A stretch of 64,000 bases of DNA from CAVVZJ01 sp963752755 (GTDB lineage: Bacteria > Planctomycetota > Planctomycetia > Isosphaerales > Isosphaeraceae): the NCBI GenBank assembly GCA_963752755.1, contig CAVVZJ010000001.1, forward strand, positions 1,550,001-1,614,000, read 5' to 3'. Both the position numbers and the translations under genes were made by a program. Shown here one piece after another: positions 18,206 through 27,423 of this stretch (its first letter is position 1; every line of letters starts with the position of its first letter). The notes under the pieces are model-generated. The model saw only the letters and a program-made list of their open reading frames with translations. It was not told where the DNA came from and searched no databases.

Positions 18206-19042
18206 TCAACCGATCAGCTTCGCCATCTCCTCGGCGAGCCGCCACAGCGCGGGGTTGGTCCGGATGTCCGCGTCCACCGCCTTGATCGGGCGGGTGGTCA
18301 TGAGTCGCCCCGAGGTGCTGCGGCCCCGCACGCCGCCCCTGGTCAGGTGCTCCTGGGCCACGTTCATCGTCGTCCACAGGCTGCGGCTGCCGTCCGTAGC
18401 CGGGCGGTCCTCGCCGCGGCGGGGGGCGAGCAGGGCCCGCGGTTCGATCTCCGCCGTGCCGTCCCGGATCTCCAGGGCGGCGGTGGCGAAGGCGAGTTGC
18501 CGGGCCGGGTCGAGCGGGATGGCCTTCCAAGTCCCGATCTGCTGCATCACGCGGGGCGTCTCCTCGATGATCTGATAGGTCGCATCGAGGATGCGCTCCT
18601 CCAGCTCGGCCCCGCCGGAGTGCTTGACGCTGATGCCGCCGAAATCGGCGGAGGCGACGACCAGGCCGTTGCTGCACACCAGGCGGAAGATGCCGGAGGC
18701 GAGGCGGTAGGCGGCGGAGCGGTCGTGGCTGTTGCTGAGCACCAGCTCGGGCAGCTCGGTGCCGACGGCCTGCGGGGCGAGGCGGTCGGCGTGCCGTAGC
18801 CGCACCATGTGGCGGGTGAAGTCGCTCTTGTCGGGCAGGCGGGCGGTGGACTGCATCGCCTTGACCGGGAAGTATCCCCGGTCGCGGAGGATGTCGAGCA
18901 CGTGGACGGTGGGGAGGAAGCGGTAGCACTCGCTGACGCCGTGATGGGGCGCGGTGGCGAAGATGCTGGGGGCGAGGCGGCGGAGGTCGTCGCGGGTGAG
19001 GACGCGGGCGGGGGCGGAGGCGGTGCCGTTCGTGGTGGTCAC
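18206..19042 (-). CDS. DUF932-family protein
   Basis: The 278-residue product contains SNSHDRSAAYRLASGIFRLV followed by CSNGLVV, the characteristic core of DUF932 proteins found on phages, plasmids and integrative elements. The biochemical role of the family is unknown. I chose GTG 19042 because GGAG lies 8 bases upstream and the protein from there (TTTNGTASAP) has the usual short N-terminus. Longer in-frame starts would add a Pro/Cys-rich leader unlike the family. The gene faces away from the group II intron that begins about 110 bases upstream. Confidence 0.78.
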   Translation of the reverse strand: MTTTNGTASAPARVLTRDDLRRLAPSIFATAPHHGVSECYRFLPTVHVLDILRDRGYFPVKAMQSTARLPDKSDFTRHMVRLRHADRLAPQAVGTELPELVLSNSHDRSAAYRLASGIFRLVCSNGLVVASADFGGISVKHSGGAELEERILDATYQIIEETPRVMQQIGTWKAIPLDPARQLAFATAALEIRDGTAEIEPRALLAPRRGEDRPATDGSRSLWTTMNVAQEHLTRGGVRGRSTSGRLMTTRPIKAVDADIRTNPALWRLAEEMAKLIG

Positions 19043-19870
19043 GAGTCTTTCTCCTGCGAAGGATGCCGGTTTGACCGTGAACTGTCGCGTCGGGCGGCAA
19101 TTCACCGGGCAAACAGGTCGAAAGACCGCATGAAGATTAGAATGGGGGTTTAGCGCGCCGTGCAAAGGTCTGGCTCTCCAGTGGGTGCAAGTCCCACCCG
19201 GCGAACTCAGTCGCTCCCGCCGGAAGCTATCGGAGCGGTGGTGGAGGTAACGAAGCCGCCGAAGCCTTCGAGAAAATGGGCCGTGTCAGCGGCCCGGCGA
19301 GTTCGCAGGCCGTAACGCGAGCGAACGTCGAGCAGGCCTCGAAAGACTAAATGTGGTAGCCGACCCGCCTAGACTCCGGGGAAGGCCGCCGCCGCTGGGG
19401 AAAGGAGGCACACGTCTCGTGAAGCGACAGAACCCAGGGGTTCCACCGGGGTATTGACGACGGCATGCGAACACACGGAGAACCAAGGCAACACGGGAAG
19501 CCCCCTCCGGTGGGAGCGCGTGACTCCCAACGGGACGCCCGCGAGGGACAGGCCCGGCCGAGTGGGGTGGCGGACAGGCCCGTAGTACCGCCGACGCCGG
19601 GTAACGCCGGTCGAGGGAAGGGGCCTGAGTTCAAGACCGACGCCCGAAGGGGCATGAGAGCCGGGAGATTGGCGATGAGTCTACCACCTCCTTCGAAGGT
19701 TCAGAAGCTCCAGGAGGTGTTGCATGCCAAAGCGAAGGGAGCGCCCACCTACCGCTTCTACGCCCTGTACGACAAGGTGTACCGCGAGGACGTGCTGGAG
19801 GAGGCCTACGCCCGCTGTCGTGCCAACGGCGGCGCGCCGGGGGTCGATGGCCAGACGTTCGCGGAGATCT

Positions 19871-21410
19871 ACCTGGTTACCGGGTCCTTGACCGCTTCCC
19901 TGTAGCGTTCCGGATCTCGGGTCGTGTAAAAACCTCGTCATCGAGCGCCTCGGCCCCTACCTACGACGAACTCCTCGATCAGAACCGGCGCCAGACCCGG
20001 CTGATCGACGAGTTGCGCGCCGAGGTGGAGCGGCTCAAGGCCGAGCTGGAGCAGTCCCGGCGGGCCGGCAAGCGCCAGGCCGCCCCCTTCTCCAAGGGTC
20101 AGCCCAAGGCTGACCCCAAGCGGCCCGGCCGAAAGGCGGGGCACCCGCCGGCTCATCGGCCGCCCCCGAAGCCCGAGCAGGTCGATCGTACCATCGACGT
20201 CCCGCCGCCGGCCCAGTGCCCCGAGTGTCACGCCCCGCTCGATGACGTCCCGGTCACCGTCCACGACCAGTATCAACTCGACCTGCCCGAGCCCAAGCCG
20301 GTCATTACCCGCTTCCGCGTCCCGGTGGCGCGGTGCCCGGCCTACTTCCGCCGGGTGCAGGGCCGCCACCCCGAGCAGACCTCCGACGCCCTGGGCGCCG
20401 CCGCGGTGCAGCTCGGGCCGCGGCTGCTGGGGTTCGCCGCCGACCTGAAGCACCGCGTCGGCACCCCGTTCCGCAAGGCCGCCGCGGTGCTGACGACCCT
20501 GACCGGGCTGGTGGTCTCGGCCGCCGCCTTGGTCCGGGGCAGCCGGCGGCTGGCCCGGCGGGCCGGACCCAGTTACGACGCGCTGGTGGCGGCCGTGCGG
20601 GCCAGCGACGTGCAGCACGTCGACGAGACCGGCAGGAAGATCGGCGGCCGCTCGGCCTGGCTGTGGGTCTTCGCCGACGTCCACGCCACGCTGTACCGCA
20701 TCCGCAAGAGCCGCGGCCATGAGGGGGTCGTCGAGGTGCTGGGCGAGGGCTACGACGGGGTCCTGGTCAGCGACTGCTTCCTGGCGTACGATCCGCTCCC
20801 CTTCACCAAGAGCAAGTGTGCGGCGCACCTGCTGAAGCGGTGTTCGGAAGTGGAGCAGGGCAAGACCCGCGGCGCGGTCCGGTTCAGTCGGCGGGTGGCG
20901 GCGTTGCTGCGCACGGCCATGGCGCTGAAGCGGCGGCGGGGGACGATCCGCGACCACGGCTATGCCGTCCTTCGAGGCAAGCTCCACGCGGAGCTGGACC
21001 GGATGCTGTCGGGGACGTACACCGACCCGGACAACGCCCGGCTGGCGAAGCTGCTGCGCAAGCATCGCGCCAGCGTCCTGGGGTTCCTAGACCACGACGG
21101 GGTGGAGGCGACGAACAACCTGGCGGAGCGCGAGGTTCGCCCGGCGGTGATCGTGCGGAAGCTCTCGGCGGGGAGCCGTACGGAGGCGGGGGCGGAGGCG
21201 CACGCGGTGCTGGCGAGCGTGCTGCGGACGCTGTGCCGCCAGGGCCGGCCGATCCTGGAGGGCCTGACGGCGTTGCTGCGGCACGGCCCCGGCGCTGTGC
21301 TGGAGTTCGACCACGTCCCCGCCCCCGAAGCAGCCCCGGCGCTGTAAAGGACCGAGCCGTCTCCTCGAATCATGCACACCGAGTTACTTACCCGGACCCG
21401 GTAATCAGGT
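19871..21410 (+). mobile_element. IS66-family element A, inside the group II intron RT
   Basis: The 17-bp terminal repeats are ACCTGGTTACCGGGTCC at 19871-19887 and its near-perfect complement at 21394-21410. The element carries one IS66 TnpC-type gene and lacks tnpA and tnpB. I could not identify an 8-bp target duplication, and the flanking RT codons show a small deletion. Confidence 0.75.
20013..21347 (+). CDS. IS66-family transposase (TnpC-like)
   Basis: The 444-residue protein has the N-terminal coiled coil (AEVERLKAELEQ), the basic RQAAPFSKGQ stretch, a Cys-rich ribbon (QCPECHAPL) and the DDE core (HVDETGRKIGG, VLVSDCFLAY, EATNNLAEREVRP). The listed start is TTG 20013. The frame is open for about 30 more codons upstream (TYDELLDQNRRQTRLIDE), so the real start is probably near 19930-19950 and non-standard. 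Otherwise intact. Confidence 0.87.
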   Translation: MRAEVERLKAELEQSRRAGKRQAAPFSKGQPKADPKRPGRKAGHPPAHRPPPKPEQVDRTIDVPPPAQCPECHAPLDDVPVTVHDQYQLDLPEPKPVITRFRVPVARCPAYFRRVQGRHPEQTSDALGAAAVQLGPRLLGFAADLKHRVGTPFRKAAAVLTTLTGLVVSAAALVRGSRRLARRAGPSYDALVAAVRASDVQHVDETGRKIGGRSAWLWVFADVHATLYRIRKSRGHEGVVEVLGEGYDGVLVSDCFLAYDPLPFTKSKCAAHLLKRCSEVEQGKTRGAVRFSRRVAALLRTAMALKRRRGTIRDHGYAVLRGKLHAELDRMLSGTYTDPDNARLAKLLRKHRASVLGFLDHDGVEATNNLAEREVRPAVIVRKLSAGSRTEAGAEAHAVLASVLRTLCRQGRPILEGLTALLRHGPGAVLEFDHVPAPEAAPAL

Positions 21411-22454
21411 ACGCGAAGACGTATCGACCTCAACCGGTCCGACGCGTGTTCATCCCGAAAGGCGATGGCAAGCAGCGGCCGCTGGGGATCGCCACGATCC
21501 GGGATCGCGTGGCGCAGATGGCCGTGGTGCTGGTCTTGGAGCCGATCTTCGAGGCCGACCTGGAGCCGGAGCAATACGCCTACCGGGCCAACCACAGCGC
21601 GTTGGACGCCGTCCGGGCGGTCCACGGGCTGGTCAACGCGGGGCATACGGAGGTCATCGACGCCGATTTGTCGAGTTACTTCGATGGGATCCCGCACGCG
21701 GAACTTCTGAAGTCGCTCTCCCGTCGGATTAGCGATCGGCACCTTCTGGGGCTGATCAAGGTGTGGCTGGAGACGCCGGTGGAAGAGATCGACGCGCGGG
21801 GTCGCCACCATCGGACGACCCGCAATAAGGATGAGGGACGGGGTACTCCTCAAGGGTCGCCTCTGTCTCCTTTGTTGGCCAATGTGTACACGTGTAGTTT
21901 TGTCCGCGGTTGGAAGACTCTGGGGCACGAGCACCGGCTGCACGCGTCGATCGTCAACTATGCCTACGACTTCGTGATCTGTTGTCGCGGCACCGCCGCC
22001 GAGGCGATGCTCGCGATGCGGGACATGATGGCCCGGCTGAAGCCGATGGTGAACGAAGCCAAGACGTGGCTGTGTCGCGTCCCCGAGAAGTCCTTCGACT
22101 TTCTGGGTTACACGATCGGTCTGTCTCACTCGCCGCGGACGGGACGTTCCTACCTCGGAACGCGCCCCTCGGCGAAGAAGATCGCGCGCCTTCGGGACGA
22201 GATCCGCGAGGTGACCAACCGTCGATGGACGTGGATGGAAGTCGAGGCCGTCGTAGAACGGCTGAACCGGAAACTCCGGGGCTGGTCGCACTATTTCTGC
22301 CTGGGCCCCGTGAGCCGGGCGTACCGTGCCCTCGATCGGCACAGTTGCCATCGGCTCCGCCCATAGGTCTCTACACAACTCCCGTCACAATTGGTAAGAT
22401 TGGCTGGATGGGATACCTCTACCGGCGCTGGATCGACGACTCCAAGCGCGCTAT

Positions 22455-23441
22455 GTGCAACTCGTGAAGGAGCAGGCGCACCCGGCCCGTCTGCTCTCCG
22501 CCGCAATCGCGGCCCTGCCGGGGGTCGGCACAGCTTGGGCCTCGACTCAGGCGGCCTGGCGGTTCTTCCACCATGACGCCGTCACCCCGGCCGGCCTCGC
22601 CGCCCCGCTCCGTCAGGCGGTCCGACAAGAATTGGCGGTCCGTCGCTCGCCCTATACGTTGGCCCTCCTCGACGGGTCGAAGGGCGATTATCGGCGGCAC
22701 CCGGCCCAGACCGATCGCCGGACCTTCTGCAACCCCGGCGAGGCCGGCTCTGCGCTGACCTCGGTCCTGGCCGTCGACGCCCACACCGGCGACCCGCTGG
22801 GCCCCCTGGAGGTCGAACTCGAAGCGGCCGACGGCGTGCAGACGACCCGGGCCGACGGCCCCCAACCGGCCGTCCACCATGTCGAGCAGGTCGCCCCCCT
22901 GATGGACGCCGCGGCCGCCTGGGATCTGCCCCGGCGGCCGGTCTTCGTGATCGACCGGGAGTACGACTCGCTCGAACACTATCGGGCTTGGCAGGCCGCC
23001 GACCGGTTGTTCCTGGTGCGGGCGGACACGGTGCGGCGACTCCGCTGGGCGGGCGAATCGACCCGGCTCGACCAGACCGCGGTGGTGCTCGACCGACCGG
23101 CCTGGAAGCACAAGGCCGACGGCACGCGGAAGCGGGTGCCCGGGCCGCCGTTGCCCCGGCGGCTGGTGGTCGTGGAACTGCGGGAGGCGGACGGCCGGGT
23201 CGTGTCGCGTTGGCAACTGTTCACGAACGTGCCCGCGGATGTGGACGCGTCGCAGGTCGCCTTGGGGTATTCCTGGCGTTGGCAGATCGAGGCGTATTGC
23301 CACGAGGAGAACAAGGTCCCGCTGGGGTTCGTCGAGGGCCTCAACAACAAGATCCACGCCCTTCAGGGTCGCGCCGACGGCTACCGTGACGAGGAGTACT
23401 TCCGGCTGAAGATCCTCACCTGCATGCTGCCCAAGCTCTGA
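22455..23441 (+). CDS. Chimeric transposase: IS4-like body with an ISL3-like tail
   Basis: Residues 1-280 resemble a Tn5/IS4-type transposase, with ALLDGSKGDY, VFVIDREYDSLEHY and SWRWQIEAY near the end. The tail from about 23300 (ENKVPLGFVEGLNNKI, DEEYFRLKILTCMLPKL) instead matches the C-terminus of ISL3-type transposases. The two are fused in frame, so the ORF stays open across what appears to be a recombination or truncation junction. The IS4-like protein lacks the lysine part of its YREK signature and is probably inactive. The start is GTG 22455, with more in-frame codons upstream. Confidence 0.65.
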   Translation: MQLVKEQAHPARLLSAAIAALPGVGTAWASTQAAWRFFHHDAVTPAGLAAPLRQAVRQELAVRRSPYTLALLDGSKGDYRRHPAQTDRRTFCNPGEAGSALTSVLAVDAHTGDPLGPLEVELEAADGVQTTRADGPQPAVHHVEQVAPLMDAAAAWDLPRRPVFVIDREYDSLEHYRAWQAADRLFLVRADTVRRLRWAGESTRLDQTAVVLDRPAWKHKADGTRKRVPGPPLPRRLVVVELREADGRVVSRWQLFTNVPADVDASQVALGYSWRWQIEAYCHEENKVPLGFVEGLNNKIHALQGRADGYRDEEYFRLKILTCMLPKL

Positions 23442-23471
23442 AATCACCCACACGATTCCCCGAAGAGCCCA
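23300..23471 (+). mobile_element. ISL3-family 3' end remnant
   Basis: The last 45 codons of an ISL3-type transposase are followed by CACACGATTCCCCGAAGAGCC, i.e. a terminal repeat that reads GGCTCTTCGGGGAAT inward, the usual ISL3 end. No left end is present, so this is a truncated copy whose 5' part was replaced by the IS4-like sequence. Confidence 0.6.
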
Positions 23472-23480
23472 AGAAGATTT

Positions 23481-24857
23481 CTGCTTATCACGGATTTTGG
23501 GGAGGGCACCGGATGTCCATGTCACCCCGTCCGATGGCGGCTATGCTGAGGGTCACGGATCTCCGCCTCGTGAGCCATCAGCAGGGACGACGCCATGCCG
23601 GCCGCCGACCCCACGTTCCCGCCCGTCCGGGGACAGAAGACCCTCTGGATCCCCTGCTCCCAGCAGCAGTATGAGCCGATCGCAGGCGATCCCGAGCGGT
23701 TCCGGGAGTCTCTGGACCAGCAGATCGAGGCTCATCCGGAGCTGTTCCCAGCCGAGATCCGGCGGGGCTACCGCATGAAGGATACCTACACCTCCCGCAA
23801 GACCGGCTGGAGGCTCCGGCGGATCGACCTCCGCAACAGCCAGAGCTCCCTGGTCCGTCCCTCGTTCCTGATGCCCTCCTTGACCGGGCGGACCGAGGAC
23901 GTGCAGGCCCCCCTTTTCTCCGCAAGTTCGCCGGGCCCGACTGGGCCCTGACCGAGGTCTTCGGGCGGGACCCGAGGTCCTGGCCTCGCCTGGAACGCTC
24001 CCTGGGGCGATCCAGCCTGGTCGGGACCACCGTCAAGGCCCCCGAGCGGTGGCCCGGTCATCTGGTCGCCGACGAGAAGCACACGACCCTCGGCAGCGAG
24101 AAGGTCTAGCTGGCGGCCACCGCCGGCGGCGGGTGCTGCCTGGGCCTGGCGTTGGCCGAGAGGGCCGACCAGGACGAGTTGACGAGGGCCTACGGCGTGT
24201 TCCGGGATGCGGCCCGGGACCTGGACCCGGCGTACCGGCCCCGGACCGTCAACACCGACGGCTGGGCCGCCACGCAGGCGGCCTGGCCGGCGTTCTTCCA
24301 GGGGGTCACGATCATCCTCGGCTTCCTGCATGCGTTCCTGAAGATCCGGGAGCGGGCCCAGCCCTTGAAGGAGACCTTCGATGCGCTGCGGGAGCGGGTC
24401 TGGGAGGCGTATCACGCCCCGGATGCCCGCACCGTCTCGCAGCGGCTCCGCCGGCGGCGGGAGTGGGCCGTGAAGCATCTCGACAAGCCGATCGTGCGAG
24501 AAAAGGTCCGGTCGTTGTGCGAGAAGCGTGGGGCGTTTGTCGTGGCCTACGCCCATCCCGGCTGCCGTCGGACGAGTAAGCCGGTGGACCGGTTATTGCG
24601 ACGGCTCGACTACCGCCTGTCCTGCACGCAGCACCGGCACGGCAAGACGGCGGCGGCTGAGCAGGGGTGGCGAGGTTGGGCGTTGCTCCACAACTTCGCC
24701 CCGATGTGCCCAGGGACGGTCCGGGAGACTCCCGAGTTGAGGAGCCCGGCGGAACGGCTCAATGGGAAGCGGTATCACCCCGAGTGGCTCCAGAACCTGC
24801 TGATCTCGGCCTCACTCGGAGGATACCGCAGGGCTCCCCGAAATCCGTGATAAGCAG
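23481..24857 (+). mobile_element. Insertion sequence of unassigned family with about 23-bp terminal repeats
   Basis: The ends read CTGCTTATCACGGATTT at 23481 and its exact complement ending at 24857, followed on each side by C or T and then GGGGAG. Length is 1377 bp with a single, decayed transposase-like gene. The left end lies 9 bases from the ISL3 remnant. I do not recognise the IS family. Confidence 0.75.
23595..24850 (+). pseudogene. Degenerate transposase of an unassigned IS
   Basis: The first frame (23595-23920) runs from MPAADPTFPPVRGQ to VQAPLF. A shift in a run of six C near 23912 moves it to a frame with GPDWALTEVFGRDPR and LVADEKHT. A TAG at 24107-24109 (after EKV) interrupts it, and the frame then continues intact to 24850 with RTVNTDGWAATQAAW, RRRREWAVKHLDKP and a C-terminal NLLISASLGGY. 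Asp in VADEKHT and NTDGW could belong to a DDE core. About 418 residues if repaired. Confidence 0.65.
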
Positions 24858-24884
24858 GAAAATCCCATAAATTTCGCATGTTCG

Positions 24885-26575
24885 ATTGAGGATTCTCTTG
24901 TCACAACGCCGGCCGCCGCCCGTAACGGCGGTCTGACACCCCTCGATGCCGACACCCCGCTGCCCGAGGACATCGAGAGTGCCCACCGGCTCATCCGCGA
25001 GTTGCTCGCCACGCTCCGCCAGCAGGCCCACCTCAACGCCCACCTCCAGCACCAGCTCGAACAGATCCTCCGCCGGCTCTACGGCCGGAAGAGCGAGAAG
25101 CTCGACCCCGGCCAGCTCTGGCTCTTCGCGCAGGAGATCGCCGAGGCCGGCGGGCCCGAGATCACTCCCAGACCGGCACCCGCGGACGAGCCCCCCGCGA
25201 AACCCAAGCCCGCCGGCCACGGCCGCAAGCCCCTGCCGGCGCGCCTGCCGCGTCGGCGGGTGCCGCACGACGTCCCGCCCGAAGAGCGGCTCTGCCCTGA
25301 GTGCGGCGTCGAGTGCCGGCCGATCGGCGAGGAACTCCGCGAGCAGCTCGAATATGTGCCCGCGTCGCTCGTCGTGCTCCAGCACGTCCGGCCCCAGGAC
25401 GCCTGCCCCGACTGTCAGGCGCACGTCGTGATCGCCGAGCGGCTCCCCGAGCCGATCGAGAAGGGCCTGCCCGGGCCGGGCCTGCTGGCGCACGTGGCCG
25501 TGAGCAAGTACGCCGACCATCTGCTGCTGTGCCGCCAGGAGGGGATCTTCCGGCGGTTCGGCCTCGAGTTGTCCCGCTCGACGATGTGCGACTGGATGGC
25601 CGCGGCCGCCGGCCTGCTCGAACCGCTGATCAAGGCGATGCTCCGGCGCGTGCTGGCGTCGCGCGTGATCCAGACCGACGACACGACGGTCAAGGTCCAG
25701 GACCGCAGCGGCGGGGGATCAAGACCGGCCGGCTCTGGGTCCAGATCGGCGAGGGGGCCAATCGCCTCACCGTTTATGACTACACGCCCGACCATAGCCG
25801 CGCCGGGCCCGAGCGGGTCTTCCGGGGCTACCAGGGCTACCTCCAGGCCGACGCGGGCTCCGTCTACGACGGCCTGTTCGCCGACGGCACGATCGTCGAG
25901 GTCGGGTGCTGGATGCCCGCGCGGCGGAAGTTCTACGAGGCGCCGACCAGCGACCTGACGCGTGCGCACCTGCTGCTGGCGTGGGTCGCCGGGCTCTACG
26001 AAGTCGAGGCCGACGCCAAGGCGGCGCGGAAACACCACCCCAAGTGGGACGACACGGTGTGGCATGCGTTCCGATCTGAGCTGCGGCTGGAGCGATCGCA
26101 GCCGATCCTGGAAGCGATCCACGCCTGGCTCGAGGCGGAGCGCCCCAAGGTGCTCCCCAAGAGCCCCCTCGGCGAGGCGATCGGCTACGCGCTCAATCAC
26201 TGGGATGCGTTGATGCGACCGCTGGAGGCGGGCTTCCTGGAGATCGCTAACGGCGCCAGCGAGCGGGCCATGAAGCCGGTGGCGCTGGGGCGGAAGAACT
26301 GGCTGTTCGCCGGCAGCGACGAGGGAGGCAGGACGGCGGCGACGCTGATGAGCCTGTGCACGACGTGCAAGGATCTGGGCCTCGATCCGTTCACCTACCT
26401 GCGTGACGTGCTTGATCGCGTGAGCACGCACCCGCACAGCCGGATCGAGGAGTTGTTGCCCGACCGCTGGAAACCGGCGGCGACCCCGGACCCGCCCGAC
26501 CGAAAAGGATCGATAACGGCCACCCCTGCCCGGGCCATCGCGGTCACGTGGAAACACGGGGTTCGATCGTCGTGA
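24885..26575 (+). pseudogene. IS66-family transposase B (TnpC), one frameshift
   Basis: The N-terminal frame has the coiled coil RELLATLRQQAHLNAHL, the motif LYGRKSEKLDPGQL, a zinc ribbon (LCPECGVECRPIG) and IQTDDTTVKVQD. Near 25717 a run of five G shifts the frame, after which it continues with TGRLWVQIGEGA, LQADAGSVYDGLFADG, NGASERAMKPVALGRKNWLF and a normal C-terminus. A sixth G would repair it. The start is unclear: the frame is open from 24885 with ATT or GTC-type codons before TTG 25002. The frame break could be a base-calling error. Confidence 0.75.
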
Positions 26576-26610
26576 TCCGGCGGGGGTTTTTGGCCAGGGA
26601 GGGCCGACCC

Positions 26611-27183
26611 ATGCGCACCACGCTGTATGCCCGGGTCTCGACGCACGACCAGCAGACGCTCGGGCTCCAGGCCGAGGCGATGACAGCTTATATCAAGGGG
26701 CGTGGCTGGGAGGCCGTGCGGCAGGTCCAGGACGTCGGCTCGGGCGCGAAGGAGCGTCCGGGCCGCGAGGAGCTGTTGAAGGCCGCCCGCCGCCGCGAAC
26801 TCGACGTCATCGTGGTCTGGCGGCTGGACCGCTGGGGCCGGTCGCTGCCCGACCTGATGGTGACGTTGCGCGAGCTGACCGAACTGGGCGTCGGCTTCGT
26901 GTCGCTGACCGAGGCGCTGGATCGGACGACGGCGACGGGCCGCGCGATGGCGGGGATGCTGGCCGTCTTCGCCGAGTTCGAACGGGAGGTGCTCCGCGAG
27001 CGGGTCCGGGCCGGGATCGCCCAGGCCCGGCGGGAGGGCCGGCCCCACGGCGGCCCGCGCACCGCCTCGCTGAAGGCCGACGACGTCCGTCGGCTCAAGG
27101 CCGAGCGGGTCAGCCACTCGGTGATCGCACGGCGGCTGGGCATCGGCCGCACATCGGTCCGGCGCATCCTGGCCGCCGGCTGA
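26611..27183 (+). CDS. Serine recombinase (resolvase/invertase family)
   Basis: The 190-residue protein begins MRTTLYARVSTHDQQTLGLQ, with the nucleophile Ser10 in ARVST, and has VVWRLDRWGRSLPDLM and AVFAEFEREVLRERVRAG, the standard resolvase core, followed by a C-terminal HTH (VSHSVIARRLGIGRTSVRRI). ATG 26611 follows AGGGAGG. It starts 35 bases after the IS66 transposase on the same strand, so it is probably an accessory gene of that element that resolves cointegrates. Frame intact. Confidence 0.88.
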   Translation: MRTTLYARVSTHDQQTLGLQAEAMTAYIKGRGWEAVRQVQDVGSGAKERPGREELLKAARRRELDVIVVWRLDRWGRSLPDLMVTLRELTELGVGFVSLTEALDRTTATGRAMAGMLAVFAEFEREVLRERVRAGIAQARREGRPHGGPRTASLKADDVRRLKAERVSHSVIARRLGIGRTSVRRILAAG

Positions 27184-27423
27184 TGACGAGTCGGCCTGCG
27201 CCCGACCCGGTCATCCGTCAAGGACGGTGTTCACCGGACGGACACGTCCGATCCTGCGGACAGAATCGCTGTTGGTTCAGGCCCGGGTGCGCCGACCGGC
27301 GATCGAGACGTCGATGCCGGTAGCGAGCGCCGCCCGCTGCTTGCTCGCTCACTCGATCCGGACGTTTTGGTCCCGCTCCTGTTGGATCCCCGCCTGGATG
27401 ACCTTCGAACCTGGCGGGCCGGG

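Larger units (their letters stand above)
19150..22366 (+). mobile_element. Group II intron remnant, split by IS66 and missing its 3' end
   Basis: The 5' part (about 19150-19670) has the look of the ribozyme leader of a bacterial group II intron: GTGGGTGCAAGTCCCACC, then the GC-rich stems leading to a maturase/reverse transcriptase start at 19675. The reverse transcriptase is cut by an IS66 at 19871-21410 and its C-terminus stops at 22366, where the next element begins, so domains V and VI and the 3' splice site are absent. The intron cannot splice as it stands. The exact 5' end is uncertain by some tens of bases. Confidence 0.7.
19675..22366 (+). pseudogene. ltrA: Group II intron reverse transcriptase/maturase, doubly broken
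   Basis: The N-terminal 65 residues (to GAPGVDGQTFAEI) precede the IS66. The rest resumes at 21411 with AKTYRPQPVRRVFIPKGDGK and continues through RT domains: AYRANHSALDAV, GTPQGSPLSPLLANVY, and DFLGYTIGL. About 15-20 residues around the insertion point are missing. The catalytic box, normally YADD, reads YAYD near 21960 (gcc tac gac), so one metal-binding aspartate is gone. The C-terminus breaks off at CHRLRP. Three independent lesions mark this as dead. Confidence 0.85.

Noticed and set aside
20816..22366. One protein of 516 residues
   Set aside because: It is out-of-frame IS66 sequence that happens to be open and fuses into the reverse transcriptase 3' fragment. Only the part after 21411 is real coding.
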